Source: JBBEBE01 sp051746765
GTDB taxonomy: Bacteria; Bacteroidota; Rhodothermia; Balneolales; Balneolaceae
Assembly (NCBI GenBank): GCA_051746765.1
Contig: JBNJFK010000096.1
Location: 1 to 8,400, forward strand
Direction: 5' to 3'
Length of the DNA: 8,400 nucleotides
In this document: positions 1 to 5,740 of the stretch, one piece after another
Layout: each line of letters opens with the position of its first letter
How positions within the stretch are numbered: the stretch's first letter is position 1
Program-made: the position numbers and the translations under genes
The notes under the pieces: generated by a model
Seen by the model: only the letters and a program-made list of their open reading frames with translations
Databases searched by the model: none
What the model was told of the DNA's origin: nothing

Positions 1-119
1 AGTGTCGTCAGGATCCAGATAATCGCCATAACGGCATGAGAAAGGCCCCTGCGGTCGACCCACGCCGGGCGCTCCGGGACAGGAGCCGGCTCCGTTTGTT
101 TCTCCACAGACTCCGTCAC
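1..119 (-). CDS. N-terminal fragment of a probable membrane protein (runs off left edge)
   Basis: An open frame starts at a GTG at 119-117 and runs off the window edge, giving about 39 residues. The GTG overlaps the TGA stop of the upstream DUF4199 gene in a GTGA (119-116). A strong Shine-Dalgarno GGAGGAG lies at the usual distance upstream, inside the end of that gene. The visible protein begins with a Pro/Glu-rich stretch (TESVEKQTEPAPVPERP). It continues with a Trp-containing WVDRRGLSH segment and then a hydrophobic run (AVMAIIWILTT) that looks like the start of a transmembrane helix. This layout would suit a polytopic protein such as a CPBP-type intramembrane protease, but no catalytic motif is visible, so that is only a guess. 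The overlap and strong ribosome site support a real gene, translationally coupled to the DUF4199 gene. Confidence 0.7.
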   Translation of the reverse strand, partial: MTESVEKQTEPAPVPERPAWVDRRGLSHAVMAIIWILTT

Positions 120-751
120 GCCTCTCCTCCGGACTTTTTCACATACCATCGCATTCCGATCAGTGCCGAAACCAGATTGAGAAGGCCTGTCACCGGAGTT
201 CCGTAGAAAATTTGTGTCCAGAGGGGTACCCGATCCACACCGGCGGCCATCTGATCCATCATATCCTGTCGGCTGTTGTCGGGCAGGTCCATCTGTTTGA
301 CTGTCTCGACCATGCTTCGAACCAACTTGTCCGTATAGTCGGGATCAAGCAGATACCAGAGTTCGTTCAGCAGGGCACTGGTCGTCACGATCACGGCTCC
401 CGTCAGAAACCCGATCAACGCAGCCCGGCCTCTGGAAAGCACGAGATCCATCGCTGTACCCAGCTGACGAATGGTCAGGAACCCACCGGTACATGTGATC
501 AAAAAGACACCGATTCCTCCCGTGAGCGGCAACAACAGGGATCCGCTCGGCTCCGATGTGATTTGCAGATAACCAAATACGAGATTCAGCGTAAAACTCA
601 AGAGACCAATCAAAGCTCCCGCCTGAAGCAGAACGGGCCAAACTTCAGACAACTCCAGTTCTTCGGGTTCCGGTTCGAAATTGCCCGGATCCCTCCCGAA
701 TTCGTTTACTTCCGGCTGTTCGATCTCGTCATTGTTTCGTTCCTCGCTCAT
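116..751 (-). CDS. DUF4199 domain-containing membrane protein
   Basis: This 211-residue protein has an acidic, soluble N-terminus: 14 of the first 36 residues are Asp or Glu. Four hydrophobic segments follow at about residues 39-62, 71-93, 108-134 and 179-203. Between the third and fourth lies a polar stretch (about 136-175: DPDYTDKLVRSMVETVKQM, then a Met/Gln/Asp-rich helix). That arrangement, with a charged amphipathic loop before the last helix, is what I recall for DUF4199, a family common in Bacteroidota with no established function. Location is predicted to be the inner membrane. The ATG at 751-749 has GGAG four bases upstream. A 120-bp gap separates it from the thioesterase gene, so it may have its own promoter. 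Its stop overlaps the start of the next gene. Domain assignment is from pattern memory; membrane topology is better supported than the family name. Confidence 0.8.
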   Translation of the reverse strand: MSEERNNDEIEQPEVNEFGRDPGNFEPEPEELELSEVWPVLLQAGALIGLLSFTLNLVFGYLQITSEPSGSLLLPLTGGIGVFLITCTGGFLTIRQLGTAMDLVLSRGRAALIGFLTGAVIVTTSALLNELWYLLDPDYTDKLVRSMVETVKQMDLPDNSRQDMMDQMAAGVDRVPLWTQIFYGTPVTGLLNLVSALIGMRWYVKKSGGEA

Positions 752-782
752 CGCACTCCACTCAAATTACTGGTTTCGGGAT

Positions 783-817
783 TCAGGCCTCCATCGACGA
801 CCCTGCGGGCTGCCTGA
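783..817. repeat. Inverted repeat upstream of the DUF4199 gene
   Basis: TCAGGC at 783-788 is the exact reverse complement of GCCTGA at 812-817. The 23-nt interior contains a small nested CCC-TGC-GGG (801-809). On the minus strand this lies about 30 nt before the DUF4199 start, so it would sit in the leader or promoter region. It could be an operator half-site pair or an mRNA hairpin; with 6-bp arms and a long loop, chance is possible. The rest of the 752-871 gap holds a T6 run on the minus strand (plus-strand A6 at 831-836). A 4-bp AGAG/CTCT dyad (840-854) precedes that run, too weak to call a terminator. Confidence 0.25.
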
Positions 818-871
818 CATACAAATCGTGAAAAAATCGAGAGATTCCCCCTCTGTTCCAAACCACTCCCT

Positions 872-1300
872 TCAGATGTCAAAAGGGGCCAAAAAGGATG
901 CAGGTGGACGCACGGGACGACGGCTCCCGGCATCCACAAAGACGAGCGACACCCGACCTGATACATGCGGATCTCCCCGACGCTCTGTGTAGAGGCGATA
1001 CCAGGTGATCAACCGGACCGTCGGCCTTTCGTAGATCAAAACTTCGATTGTCATCGGCTCGTCATAGTGAACCGGTGCATGGTAGTCGAGAACAGCTTCA
1101 GTCACCGGAAGAAGCACACCTTCATTCTCCAACCGACTGTAGGGGACTCCCATGGATCGGATCATCTCGGTTCGAGCCTCTTCGAAATACTCCAGATAAC
1201 GACCGTAATAGACGTATCCCATTTTGTCCGTCTCCGAATAGCGGCTTCGGAGAGTGTGTCGGTAGATTTGAATCGGTTCGGAGTCCGGAAACGAAATCAT
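872..1300 (-). CDS. Acyl-CoA thioesterase, 4HBT/YbgC-FadM type hotdog fold
   Basis: The 142-residue product has the usual length of a single-hotdog 4-hydroxybenzoyl-CoA thioesterase family enzyme, which hydrolyses acyl-CoA thioesters in the cytoplasm. The active-site block is plain: RYSETDKMGYVYYGRYLEYF at residues 20-39. Asp25 is the expected catalytic acid/nucleophile, and the MGYVYY turn begins the long central helix. Later strands (VLDYHAPVHYDEPMTIEV, then RLITWYRLY) match the rest of the fold. The position after VYY that is often His in YbgC is Tyr32 or Gly33 here, a common variation. The ATG at 1300 is nine bases after the accA stop with no good Shine-Dalgarno, so translation is probably coupled to accA. 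Adjacency to accA suggests a role in fatty-acid or acyl-CoA housekeeping, but the substrate cannot be read from the sequence. Confidence 0.92.
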   Translation of the reverse strand: MISFPDSEPIQIYRHTLRSRYSETDKMGYVYYGRYLEYFEEARTEMIRSMGVPYSRLENEGVLLPVTEAVLDYHAPVHYDEPMTIEVLIYERPTVRLITWYRLYTERRGDPHVSGRVSLVFVDAGSRRPVRPPASFLAPFDI

Positions 1301-1309
1301 GATTGGGGG

Positions 1310-2272
1310 TCAGGAGGAGGCGCCACGCTCGCTCCAGCGTCCCATGGCGACATACTTTTCAATTCGCTGATTCACCAGAGCGTCTGCATCGAGCTTGCCC
1401 AATCGATTCATCCCGTCCAGGATCACCTTCTTGATCGATTGAGAAGTCTGATCCCAGTTCCGGTGGGCTCCACCCAAAGGTTCCTGGATAACGCCGTCGA
1501 TAATCCCGAACTCTTCCAAATCGGCCGCCGTCAACTGCAGTTCGGATGCCGCCTGCTCTTTGTAGTCCCACGTCTTCCAGAGAATCGAGGAGCAACTTTC
1601 CGGAGAGATGACCGAGTACCAGGTGTTCTCCATCATGTAGAGCTCGTTCCCCATCCCGATCCCGATGGCACCTCCGCTGGCTCCCTCGCCGATGACAATC
1701 GAAAGGATCGGTACTTCGAGTGTGGCCATCTTCTTCAGGTTGCGGGCGATCGCCTCTGCCTGTCCCCGCTCTTCGGCTTCCAATCCGGGAAATGCCCCCG
1801 GTGTATCGAGCAGTGTAACAACCGGAACACCAAACTTTTCGGCCAACTCCATCAATCGATACGCCTTGCGATATCCCTCCGGATTGGCCATCCCGAAGTT
1901 CCGGTACTGTCGTTCCTTGGTATCCCGCCCTTTCTGATGTCCGATAATCATGACGGACTTGCCATCAATTGTTCCGAGACCACCGACGATCGCTTTGTCA
2001 TCCCCGAACGCCCGATCGCCGTGGAGCTCCACAAACCGGTCAGTGATCCGCTCGATGTAGTCGGTCGTGTAGGGGCGGTCCGGATGTCGGGCCAACTGCA
2101 CCCGCTGCCAGCGAGTCAAATTGGCGAAAATCGATTCCCGCAGCTGATCGGCCTTCTTCCGGAGTTTGTCGATCTCCGGCTTGAGCACACCATCTCCGAC
2201 AGAAAGCTTGTTCAGCTCCTCGATCTTGTTTTCCAACTCTTCGATCGGTTGTTCAAAATCCAGATATTGCAT
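1310..2272 (-). CDS. accA: Acetyl-CoA carboxylase carboxyltransferase subunit alpha
   Basis: The 320-residue protein is the full usual length of AccA. With AccD it forms the carboxyltransferase that moves the carboxyl group from carboxybiotin to acetyl-CoA, making malonyl-CoA in the committed step of fatty-acid synthesis. The N-terminal helical part (LDFEQPIEELENKIEEL, residues 4-20) and the WQRVQLARHPDRPYTTDYI block (55-73) are typical. GHQKGRDTKERQYRNFGM (111-128), the LLDTPGAFPG loop (154-163) and the oxyanion-forming GEGASGG (195-201) are hallmark crotonase-fold carboxyltransferase motifs. ISPESCSSILWK follows. The ATG at 2272 lies 14 nt after the gldC stop, with GAGG nine bases upstream, so it is likely in one transcript with gldC and the downstream thioesterase. 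accD is not in the window, which is usual in many genomes. Confidence 0.98.
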   Translation of the reverse strand: MQYLDFEQPIEELENKIEELNKLSVGDGVLKPEIDKLRKKADQLRESIFANLTRWQRVQLARHPDRPYTTDYIERITDRFVELHGDRAFGDDKAIVGGLGTIDGKSVMIIGHQKGRDTKERQYRNFGMANPEGYRKAYRLMELAEKFGVPVVTLLDTPGAFPGLEAEERGQAEAIARNLKKMATLEVPILSIVIGEGASGGAIGIGMGNELYMMENTWYSVISPESCSSILWKTWDYKEQAASELQLTAADLEEFGIIDGVIQEPLGGAHRNWDQTSQSIKKVILDGMNRLGKLDADALVNQRIEKYVAMGRWSERGASS

Positions 2273-2286
2273 GGGAAAGCGCCTCG

Positions 2287-2637
2287 TTATCCGTTCTGTT
2301 TGATCTCCATCCGCTCGGCAAAATAGTCACAAAAATCCTTCATGTCACCGCTAATCCGTTCATCTGCTACAGACTTGTCCAGCGTTTCGGCCATGGTCAC
2401 CAGTGTCTGGTGAAAGAAGATCTTCATCTCGTCCACCGTCATGTTGTGAGTCCAGAGGTCCAGTCGCAACGTATCCTTGTTGGTATGATCCCACATCGAG
2501 AGGATCATCGCCCGACAATCGACCGACGAACCATCCGATTGGTCATCTGCCCCCCAGCGAATTGACTGCGGGATCTCTTTTTCGTCCAGATCGACTTCAA
2601 TTTCGATCCGCTTGGTTTTGTTGCTCTTCTCACTCAT
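2287..2637 (-). CDS. gldC: Gliding motility protein GldC
   Basis: This 116-residue protein matches the GldC family of Bacteroidota. Recognisable blocks are AMILSMWD (43-50), LRLDLWT (57-63), VDEMKIFFHQTLVTM (68-82) and DMKDFCDYFAERM (98-110). In Flavobacterium johnsoniae GldC is a small cytoplasm-predicted protein encoded with GldB; it is not strictly essential for gliding but enhances it, and is thought to stabilise GldB. It is widely kept in non-gliding Bacteroidota, so presence does not prove motility. I chose the ATG at 2637 (MSEKSNK) over an in-frame TTG at 2658, because family members start near here and the purine-rich GAAAAGAGAAG precedes it. No signal peptide is visible. It sits 14 nt upstream of accA, and no gldB is in view. 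Confidence 0.93.
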   Translation of the reverse strand: MSEKSNKTKRIEIEVDLDEKEIPQSIRWGADDQSDGSSVDCRAMILSMWDHTNKDTLRLDLWTHNMTVDEMKIFFHQTLVTMAETLDKSVADERISGDMKDFCDYFAERMEIKQNG

Positions 2638-2660
2638 GCTTCTCTTTTCAAATTCCAATT

Positions 2661-2691
2661 CAAATTTCGTCTCCCGGGATCCCGGGTCGAA
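2661..2691 (-). promoter_or_regulatory. Candidate Bacteroidota-type promoter for gldC-accA
   Basis: On the minus strand TTCG (2691-2688) is separated by 19 nt from GAAATTTG (2668-2661). Each has one mismatch from the Bacteroides consensus (TTTG, 19-21 nt, TAnnTTTG). A start near 2655 would give a leader of about 18 nt before the gldC ATG. The tract is unusually AT-rich for this genome and repeats AATTTGAA twice with 12-nt spacing. The match is imperfect and unproven. Confidence 0.3.
2673..2686. repeat. 14-bp perfect palindrome between rluD and gldC
   Basis: CCCGGGATCCCGGG is self-complementary over all 14 bases. In RNA it could fold as a 5-bp GC stem with a GAUC tetraloop; as DNA it could be a binding site for a dimeric regulator. 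It lies 15 nt after the rluD stop and inside the spacer of the candidate gldC promoter. No T-run follows on the minus strand, so a classical terminator is unlikely. Confidence 0.6.
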
Positions 2692-2700
2692 CCGCTTGGA

Positions 2701-3726
2701 TTATCGTCCGGCCACCGATTCTGCCGGGCAGTTTTTGCGTAGTGTTTCGAGCACCTCGCGGAAATCTTCCGGTAATTCGGAGTCGAACCGAACCCGCTCC
2801 TTTCGAACCGGATGGTCGAACCCGAGTGTTTTGGCGTGCAGTGCCTGCCGGGAGAGGACTCTGAAGAGCCGTTGAAACATCGCTTTCCGGCTTCCCGTAT
2901 TCTGTCCGTACCGAACCGAATCCCCGCCATAGACCGAATCCCCAAACACATAGTACCCTTCACTCTGCATGTGAACGCGTATCTGATGGGTTCGGCCCGT
3001 CTCCAGACGGATCTCCACAAGAGAAAGATAATCAAAAACCTCCAGCACCCGGTAATGAGTCACCGCCGACTTCCCTTTCCCCTCCGGACGGATCGCCATC
3101 ACTTTCCGGTCCTGTGGTGATCGGCCGACCGATTTATCGATCGTCCCCTCTTCCGGAGGCCGCCCCCACACAATGGCCTGATACGTTCGATCCACACTCT
3201 TTTCTGCGAACTGCTTGCTTAAATCGGTGTGAACCCCATCATCTTTGGCGACGACCAGCAATCCGCTGGTATCCTTGTCCAGTCGGTGAACAATGCCGGG
3301 ACGGATCGTGTCGGCTTCCGGTTCTGAGAGACCCTCCTGTGTATGGTACATGAGCCCGTTGACCAGAGTTCCGTCCCAGTTTCCAAAAGCGGGATGGACG
3401 ACCATACCGGCCGGTTTGTTCACCACCAGGAGCGACTCATCCTCGTATACGATATCCAGATCCATCTTTTCGGGCCGAACCTCCGGTGGCGGCGGTTTGG
3501 GCAGCGAAATATCGATCCGGTCGTTCGGCATGAGGATATAGGAGGCCTTTTCCAACGTGCCGTTCACCAGCACATGGCCATCCTTGATCGCCTTCTGTAC
3601 CTTGGTCCGGCTGGCGTTCTCGATAAAGGATGTAATGTATTTGTCCAGTCGGATCTCCTTGTTCTGCCCCTCGGGGACGACAAGAAGCCACTCGGTACGT
3701 TCTGGGTGCTCTTTTTCAATCAGCAT
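2701..3726 (-). CDS. rluD: RluA-family 23S rRNA pseudouridine synthase, RluD-type with S4 domain
   Basis: The 341-residue enzyme converts uridine to pseudouridine in RNA; the RluD type modifies helix 69 of 23S rRNA. An N-terminal S4 RNA-binding domain (about residues 24-75: RLDKYITSFI...ASRTKVQKAI...GHVLVNG) is followed by the catalytic domain. This opens at VVNKPAGMVVHPAFGN and carries GIVHRLDKDTSGLLVVAK, with the invariant catalytic Asp at residue 150 (the D of HRLD). RLETGRTHQIRVHM near 240-253 is the third conserved motif. Length is close to E. coli RluD (326). The start is uncertain: ATG at 3726 has GGAG only three bases upstream, and an in-frame TTG lies at 3735. I prefer the ATG. It is the first gene of the minus-strand cluster, divergent from recN. 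RluC or another S4-bearing RluA member cannot be excluded. Confidence 0.93.
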   Translation of the reverse strand: MLIEKEHPERTEWLLVVPEGQNKEIRLDKYITSFIENASRTKVQKAIKDGHVLVNGTLEKASYILMPNDRIDISLPKPPPPEVRPEKMDLDIVYEDESLLVVNKPAGMVVHPAFGNWDGTLVNGLMYHTQEGLSEPEADTIRPGIVHRLDKDTSGLLVVAKDDGVHTDLSKQFAEKSVDRTYQAIVWGRPPEEGTIDKSVGRSPQDRKVMAIRPEGKGKSAVTHYRVLEVFDYLSLVEIRLETGRTHQIRVHMQSEGYYVFGDSVYGGDSVRYGQNTGSRKAMFQRLFRVLSRQALHAKTLGFDHPVRKERVRFDSELPEDFREVLETLRKNCPAESVAGR

Positions 3727-3732
3727 AGACTC

Positions 3733-3740
3733 CAAAGATA
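3733..3740 (-). promoter_or_regulatory. Possible -7 element for rluD
   Basis: The minus strand reads TATCTTTG, an exact fit to the Bacteroidota TAnnTTTG -7 element, ending seven bases before the rluD ATG. No TTTG-like -33 element is found 19-21 nt upstream. If it is used, the transcript would begin within a few bases of the ATG and be nearly leaderless. An 8-base degenerate motif can occur by chance. Confidence 0.25.
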
Positions 3741-3840
3741 ACCAATTTCACGGAGAGGCGTGTGTCGCAGCAGAACCTGCCGTAAGGATTCCCCCCGGGA
3801 ATGCTCCTACCGTTGTCTTCCGACTCACCAAAAGAGAGTG

Positions 3841-3876
3841 CCACCGACCCGAACGGAGCTTCCGGAGGGCCGGTGG
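3841..3876. promoter_or_regulatory. Interrupted dyad / stem-loop in the rluD-recN divergent spacer
   Basis: The arms pair as follows: CCACCG (3841-3846) with CGGTGG (3871-3876), then one A-C mismatch, CCC (3848-3850) with GGG (3867-3869), a GAA/GA internal loop, CGGA (3854-3857) with TCCG (3861-3864), and a GCT triloop. That makes 13 Watson-Crick pairs in 36 nt. It sits directly before a -10-like TATATT and would cover any -35 region for recN. It could be an operator for a dimeric regulator, or a structured RNA element if transcription starts farther upstream. Confidence 0.5.
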
Positions 3877-3881
3877 TTCTC

Positions 3882-3889
3882 TATATTTT
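3882..3889 (+). promoter_or_regulatory. Candidate recN promoter -10/-7 element
   Basis: TATATTTT fits the sigma70 -10 consensus at five of six bases (TATATT) and the Bacteroidota TAnnTTTG element except for the final G. It is the most AT-rich spot upstream of recN and would give a leader of roughly 45 nt. The upstream -35/-33 match is poor (TTCCGG at 3860-3865), so the promoter could be weak or activator dependent. No LexA-type palindrome was recognised. Confidence 0.35.
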
Positions 3890-3940
3890 CACATCTGAAT
3901 CACGTACCTTCACTGCTGTCCAATCAAACGGTGATCTGCT

Positions 3941-5641
3941 GTGATTACATCGCTCTACATCAAGGATTTTGCCCTCATTGACGAGCTGGATGTCGCCTTC
4001 CATCCCGGTCTCTCGATCCTGACCGGACAGACCGGGGCCGGCAAATCCATCATCATCGGTGCTCTCCACATGATCCTCGGGGAGAGGGCAGATACCGACG
4101 TGATTCGGGAAGGATCCGACAAGGCAATCGCCGAAGCGATTTTTCGTCTCCGGGAAGCCCCGGGAATCCGGCTCCTCCTTGAAGAGAACGAAATCGAGTG
4201 GCGAGACGAGCTCATCCTTCGTCGGGAGATTCGACAGAGTGGCAGCCGAGGCTTTGTCAACGACACGCCGGTCACCATCTCTCTCATGAAACAGATCGGC
4301 GATTTTCTCGTCGACCTGCACGGGCAGCACGACCACCAGCTTCTGCTTCGCGAAGAGGAGCATCAACGGGTCCTGGACCAACAGGAGTCGGTACGTTCCC
4401 CTCTGGAGGCGTGGCGGAAAAGCTATCAACAGACGATTGCGCTGCGCCGGGAGATTCGGGAGCTGAAAGCGCGCGAAAACGCACTCAAAGAGAAGAGCGA
4501 GCTCTACCGGTTTCAGCTTCAGGAGCTGGAAGCAGCCAATCTCCGCGAGGGAGAAGAGGAGGAACTCGAACACGAGATGAGCCGGCTCGACAATGCCGAA
4601 GAGCTCGACATCAAGGCGAGTGGGATCGTGGAGATTGGTGAAGGAGACGAAATCGCCGCTCTCGATCTTCTGACAAAGATGGAGGAGATGGTCAACGATT
4701 TGGCCCGACTGGAACCGGAATTCGAGACCTATCGGGGAGAACTTCGGACGGCACGTATCTCCATTCAGGAAGCGATCCGGTTTGCCGAACGATACCGCGG
4801 TCGGATCGAGTTCAATCCGGAGCGGCTCGAAGAGCTCCGGCGTCGACAGTCGCAGCTCAACAAACTACAGAAGAAGTATCAGCGGGATCTACCGTCCCTG
4901 CTGGAGTTGCAGGAGCAGTTGCGAGACGAGCTGGACCAGGCCGATCGAACCGACATGCAGATCGAGAAGCTCGAATCTTCACTCGCTGCGCATGTCGAAG
5001 ATCTGGCCGACCGGGCACGAAAACTGAAAAACGCACGCGAGAAGGTCGGCAACGAGCTTGCGCGCGAAATCGAATCCCGCCTTCGTGAACTGGGGATTCC
5101 CCATCCTTCATTCGATGTGCAGAGCGAGTGGATCCGAAAAGAGTCGGGATGGCTTGAGATCGACGGCCAACCGGTCGATGCGACTGCCGACGGCGCTGAC
5201 CGATCTGTTTTTTTAATCAGTACCAACAAGGGGGAGTCTCCCAAACCGCTGGCCCGTATTGCATCGGGCGGAGAGGTGAGCCGGGTCATGCTGGCTCTCA
5301 AATCGATTCTTGCCCGGAACCAGCAGATGCCGGTCATGGTCTTTGACGAGATCGACACCGGCATCAGCGGGTCCATCTCGGAGAAAGTGGGCCAGGTGAT
5401 GCGCCAACTCTCCCGCCACTGCCAGATTCTGGCGATCACCCACCAGCCACAGATTGCCAGCCACGCAGACCAACACTACCAGGTGCACAAGGAGGAGGAC
5501 TCGGGCCGAACCGTCTCGCGCATCACCCGATTGAGCGAATCGGAGCATATCCAGGAAGTGGCCGGTTTGATGAGTGGTGAAACCATCACAAAGTCCGCAC
5601 TCCAGAGTGCGCGCGAGTTAATCGAGAGCCATCGCTCCTGA
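3941..5641 (+). CDS. recN: DNA repair protein RecN
   Basis: RecN is a cytoplasmic SMC-like ATPase that holds DNA ends and promotes RecA-dependent double-strand break repair. This 566-residue copy is full length. The N-terminal head has ITSLYIKDFALIDELDVAF and Walker A GQTGAGKS (29-36), followed by DLHGQHDHQLLL (125-136), a RecN hallmark. A charged Glu/Arg/Leu-rich coiled coil spans roughly 150-370. The C-terminal head holds the signature ARIASGGEVSRVMLALK (438-454), Walker B MVFDEIDTGISG (466-477) and the H-loop ITHQPQIASHAD (499-510). No key residue is missing. The start is GTG at 3941, because an in-frame TGA lies nine bases upstream. GGTGATC (3930-3936) can pair with the extended anti-Shine-Dalgarno tail. 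It is a single-gene unit, divergent from rluD and convergent with the oxidoreductase. Confidence 0.98.
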   Translation: MITSLYIKDFALIDELDVAFHPGLSILTGQTGAGKSIIIGALHMILGERADTDVIREGSDKAIAEAIFRLREAPGIRLLLEENEIEWRDELILRREIRQSGSRGFVNDTPVTISLMKQIGDFLVDLHGQHDHQLLLREEEHQRVLDQQESVRSPLEAWRKSYQQTIALRREIRELKARENALKEKSELYRFQLQELEAANLREGEEEELEHEMSRLDNAEELDIKASGIVEIGEGDEIAALDLLTKMEEMVNDLARLEPEFETYRGELRTARISIQEAIRFAERYRGRIEFNPERLEELRRRQSQLNKLQKKYQRDLPSLLELQEQLRDELDQADRTDMQIEKLESSLAAHVEDLADRARKLKNAREKVGNELAREIESRLRELGIPHPSFDVQSEWIRKESGWLEIDGQPVDATADGADRSVFLISTNKGESPKPLARIASGGEVSRVMLALKSILARNQQMPVMVFDEIDTGISGSISEKVGQVMRQLSRHCQILAITHQPQIASHADQHYQVHKEEDSGRTVSRITRLSESEHIQEVAGLMSGETITKSALQSARELIESHRS

Positions 5642-5671
5642 CCGGTCGCTCCCTCGCTCCACGGCGACCGG
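5642..5671. repeat. Inverted repeat immediately after the recN stop
   Basis: CCGGTCGC (5642-5649) pairs perfectly with GCGACCGG (5664-5671) around a 14-nt loop, starting one base after the recN stop codon. There is no T-run behind it, so it is more likely an mRNA 3'-end stabilising hairpin or an aid to termination than a stand-alone terminator. The loop repeats TCGCTCC, which also ends the recN coding sequence (copies at 5632, 5646 and 5654). Confidence 0.5.
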
Positions 5672-5700
5672 ACTGCATACGACCCTTTCCAATCTCTGCA

Positions 5701-5737
5701 CCCGAAACGAATGAAACCCGCTTCGGGAATCTTTTTT
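5701..5737 (+). terminator. Probable intrinsic terminator of recN, possibly bidirectional
   Basis: CCCGAA (5701-5706) pairs with TTCGGG (5722-5727); alternatively CCCG-CTT-CGGG (5717-5727) forms a compact hairpin. AATC and then six T follow (5732-5737). This fits a rho-independent terminator for recN. Read on the minus strand, the compact CCCG/CGGG hairpin is followed by TTTC shortly after the oxidoreductase stop, so it may also serve the convergent gene. The stem is short, hence moderate confidence. Confidence 0.5.
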
Positions 5738-5740
5738 GGA

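Noticed and set aside
212..817. 201-codon plus-strand frame opposite the DUF4199 gene
   Set aside because: The minus-strand frame has coherent membrane helices, a ribosome site and overlap coupling; the plus-strand frame is Gln/His/Arg-rich with no recognisable pattern.
965..2326. 453-codon plus-strand open frame opposite accA and the thioesterase
   Set aside because: It is antisense to two unmistakable conserved genes. Its translation is low-complexity His/Pro/Arg-rich with no recognisable domain; the frame stays open because of codon bias on the coding strand.
2638..2658. Upstream TTG start for gldC adding seven residues
   Set aside because: Family members begin close to the ATG at 2637, and the extension would run through the purine-rich ribosome site and the AT-rich repeats.
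3727..3940. Small gene, riboswitch or LexA box in the divergent spacer
   Set aside because: No open frame with a ribosome site, no recognisable riboswitch core and no LexA-like palindrome was found; only the dyad and weak promoter elements are supported.
3881..4573. 230-codon minus-strand open frame opposite the start of recN
   Set aside because: It overlaps the RecN Walker A region antisense and has no family resemblance; treated as a shadow.
5597..5610. Hairpin GCACTCCAGAGTGC in the 3' end of recN
   Set aside because: It is inside conserved coding sequence (SALQSA) and has no T-run; probably incidental to codon choice.
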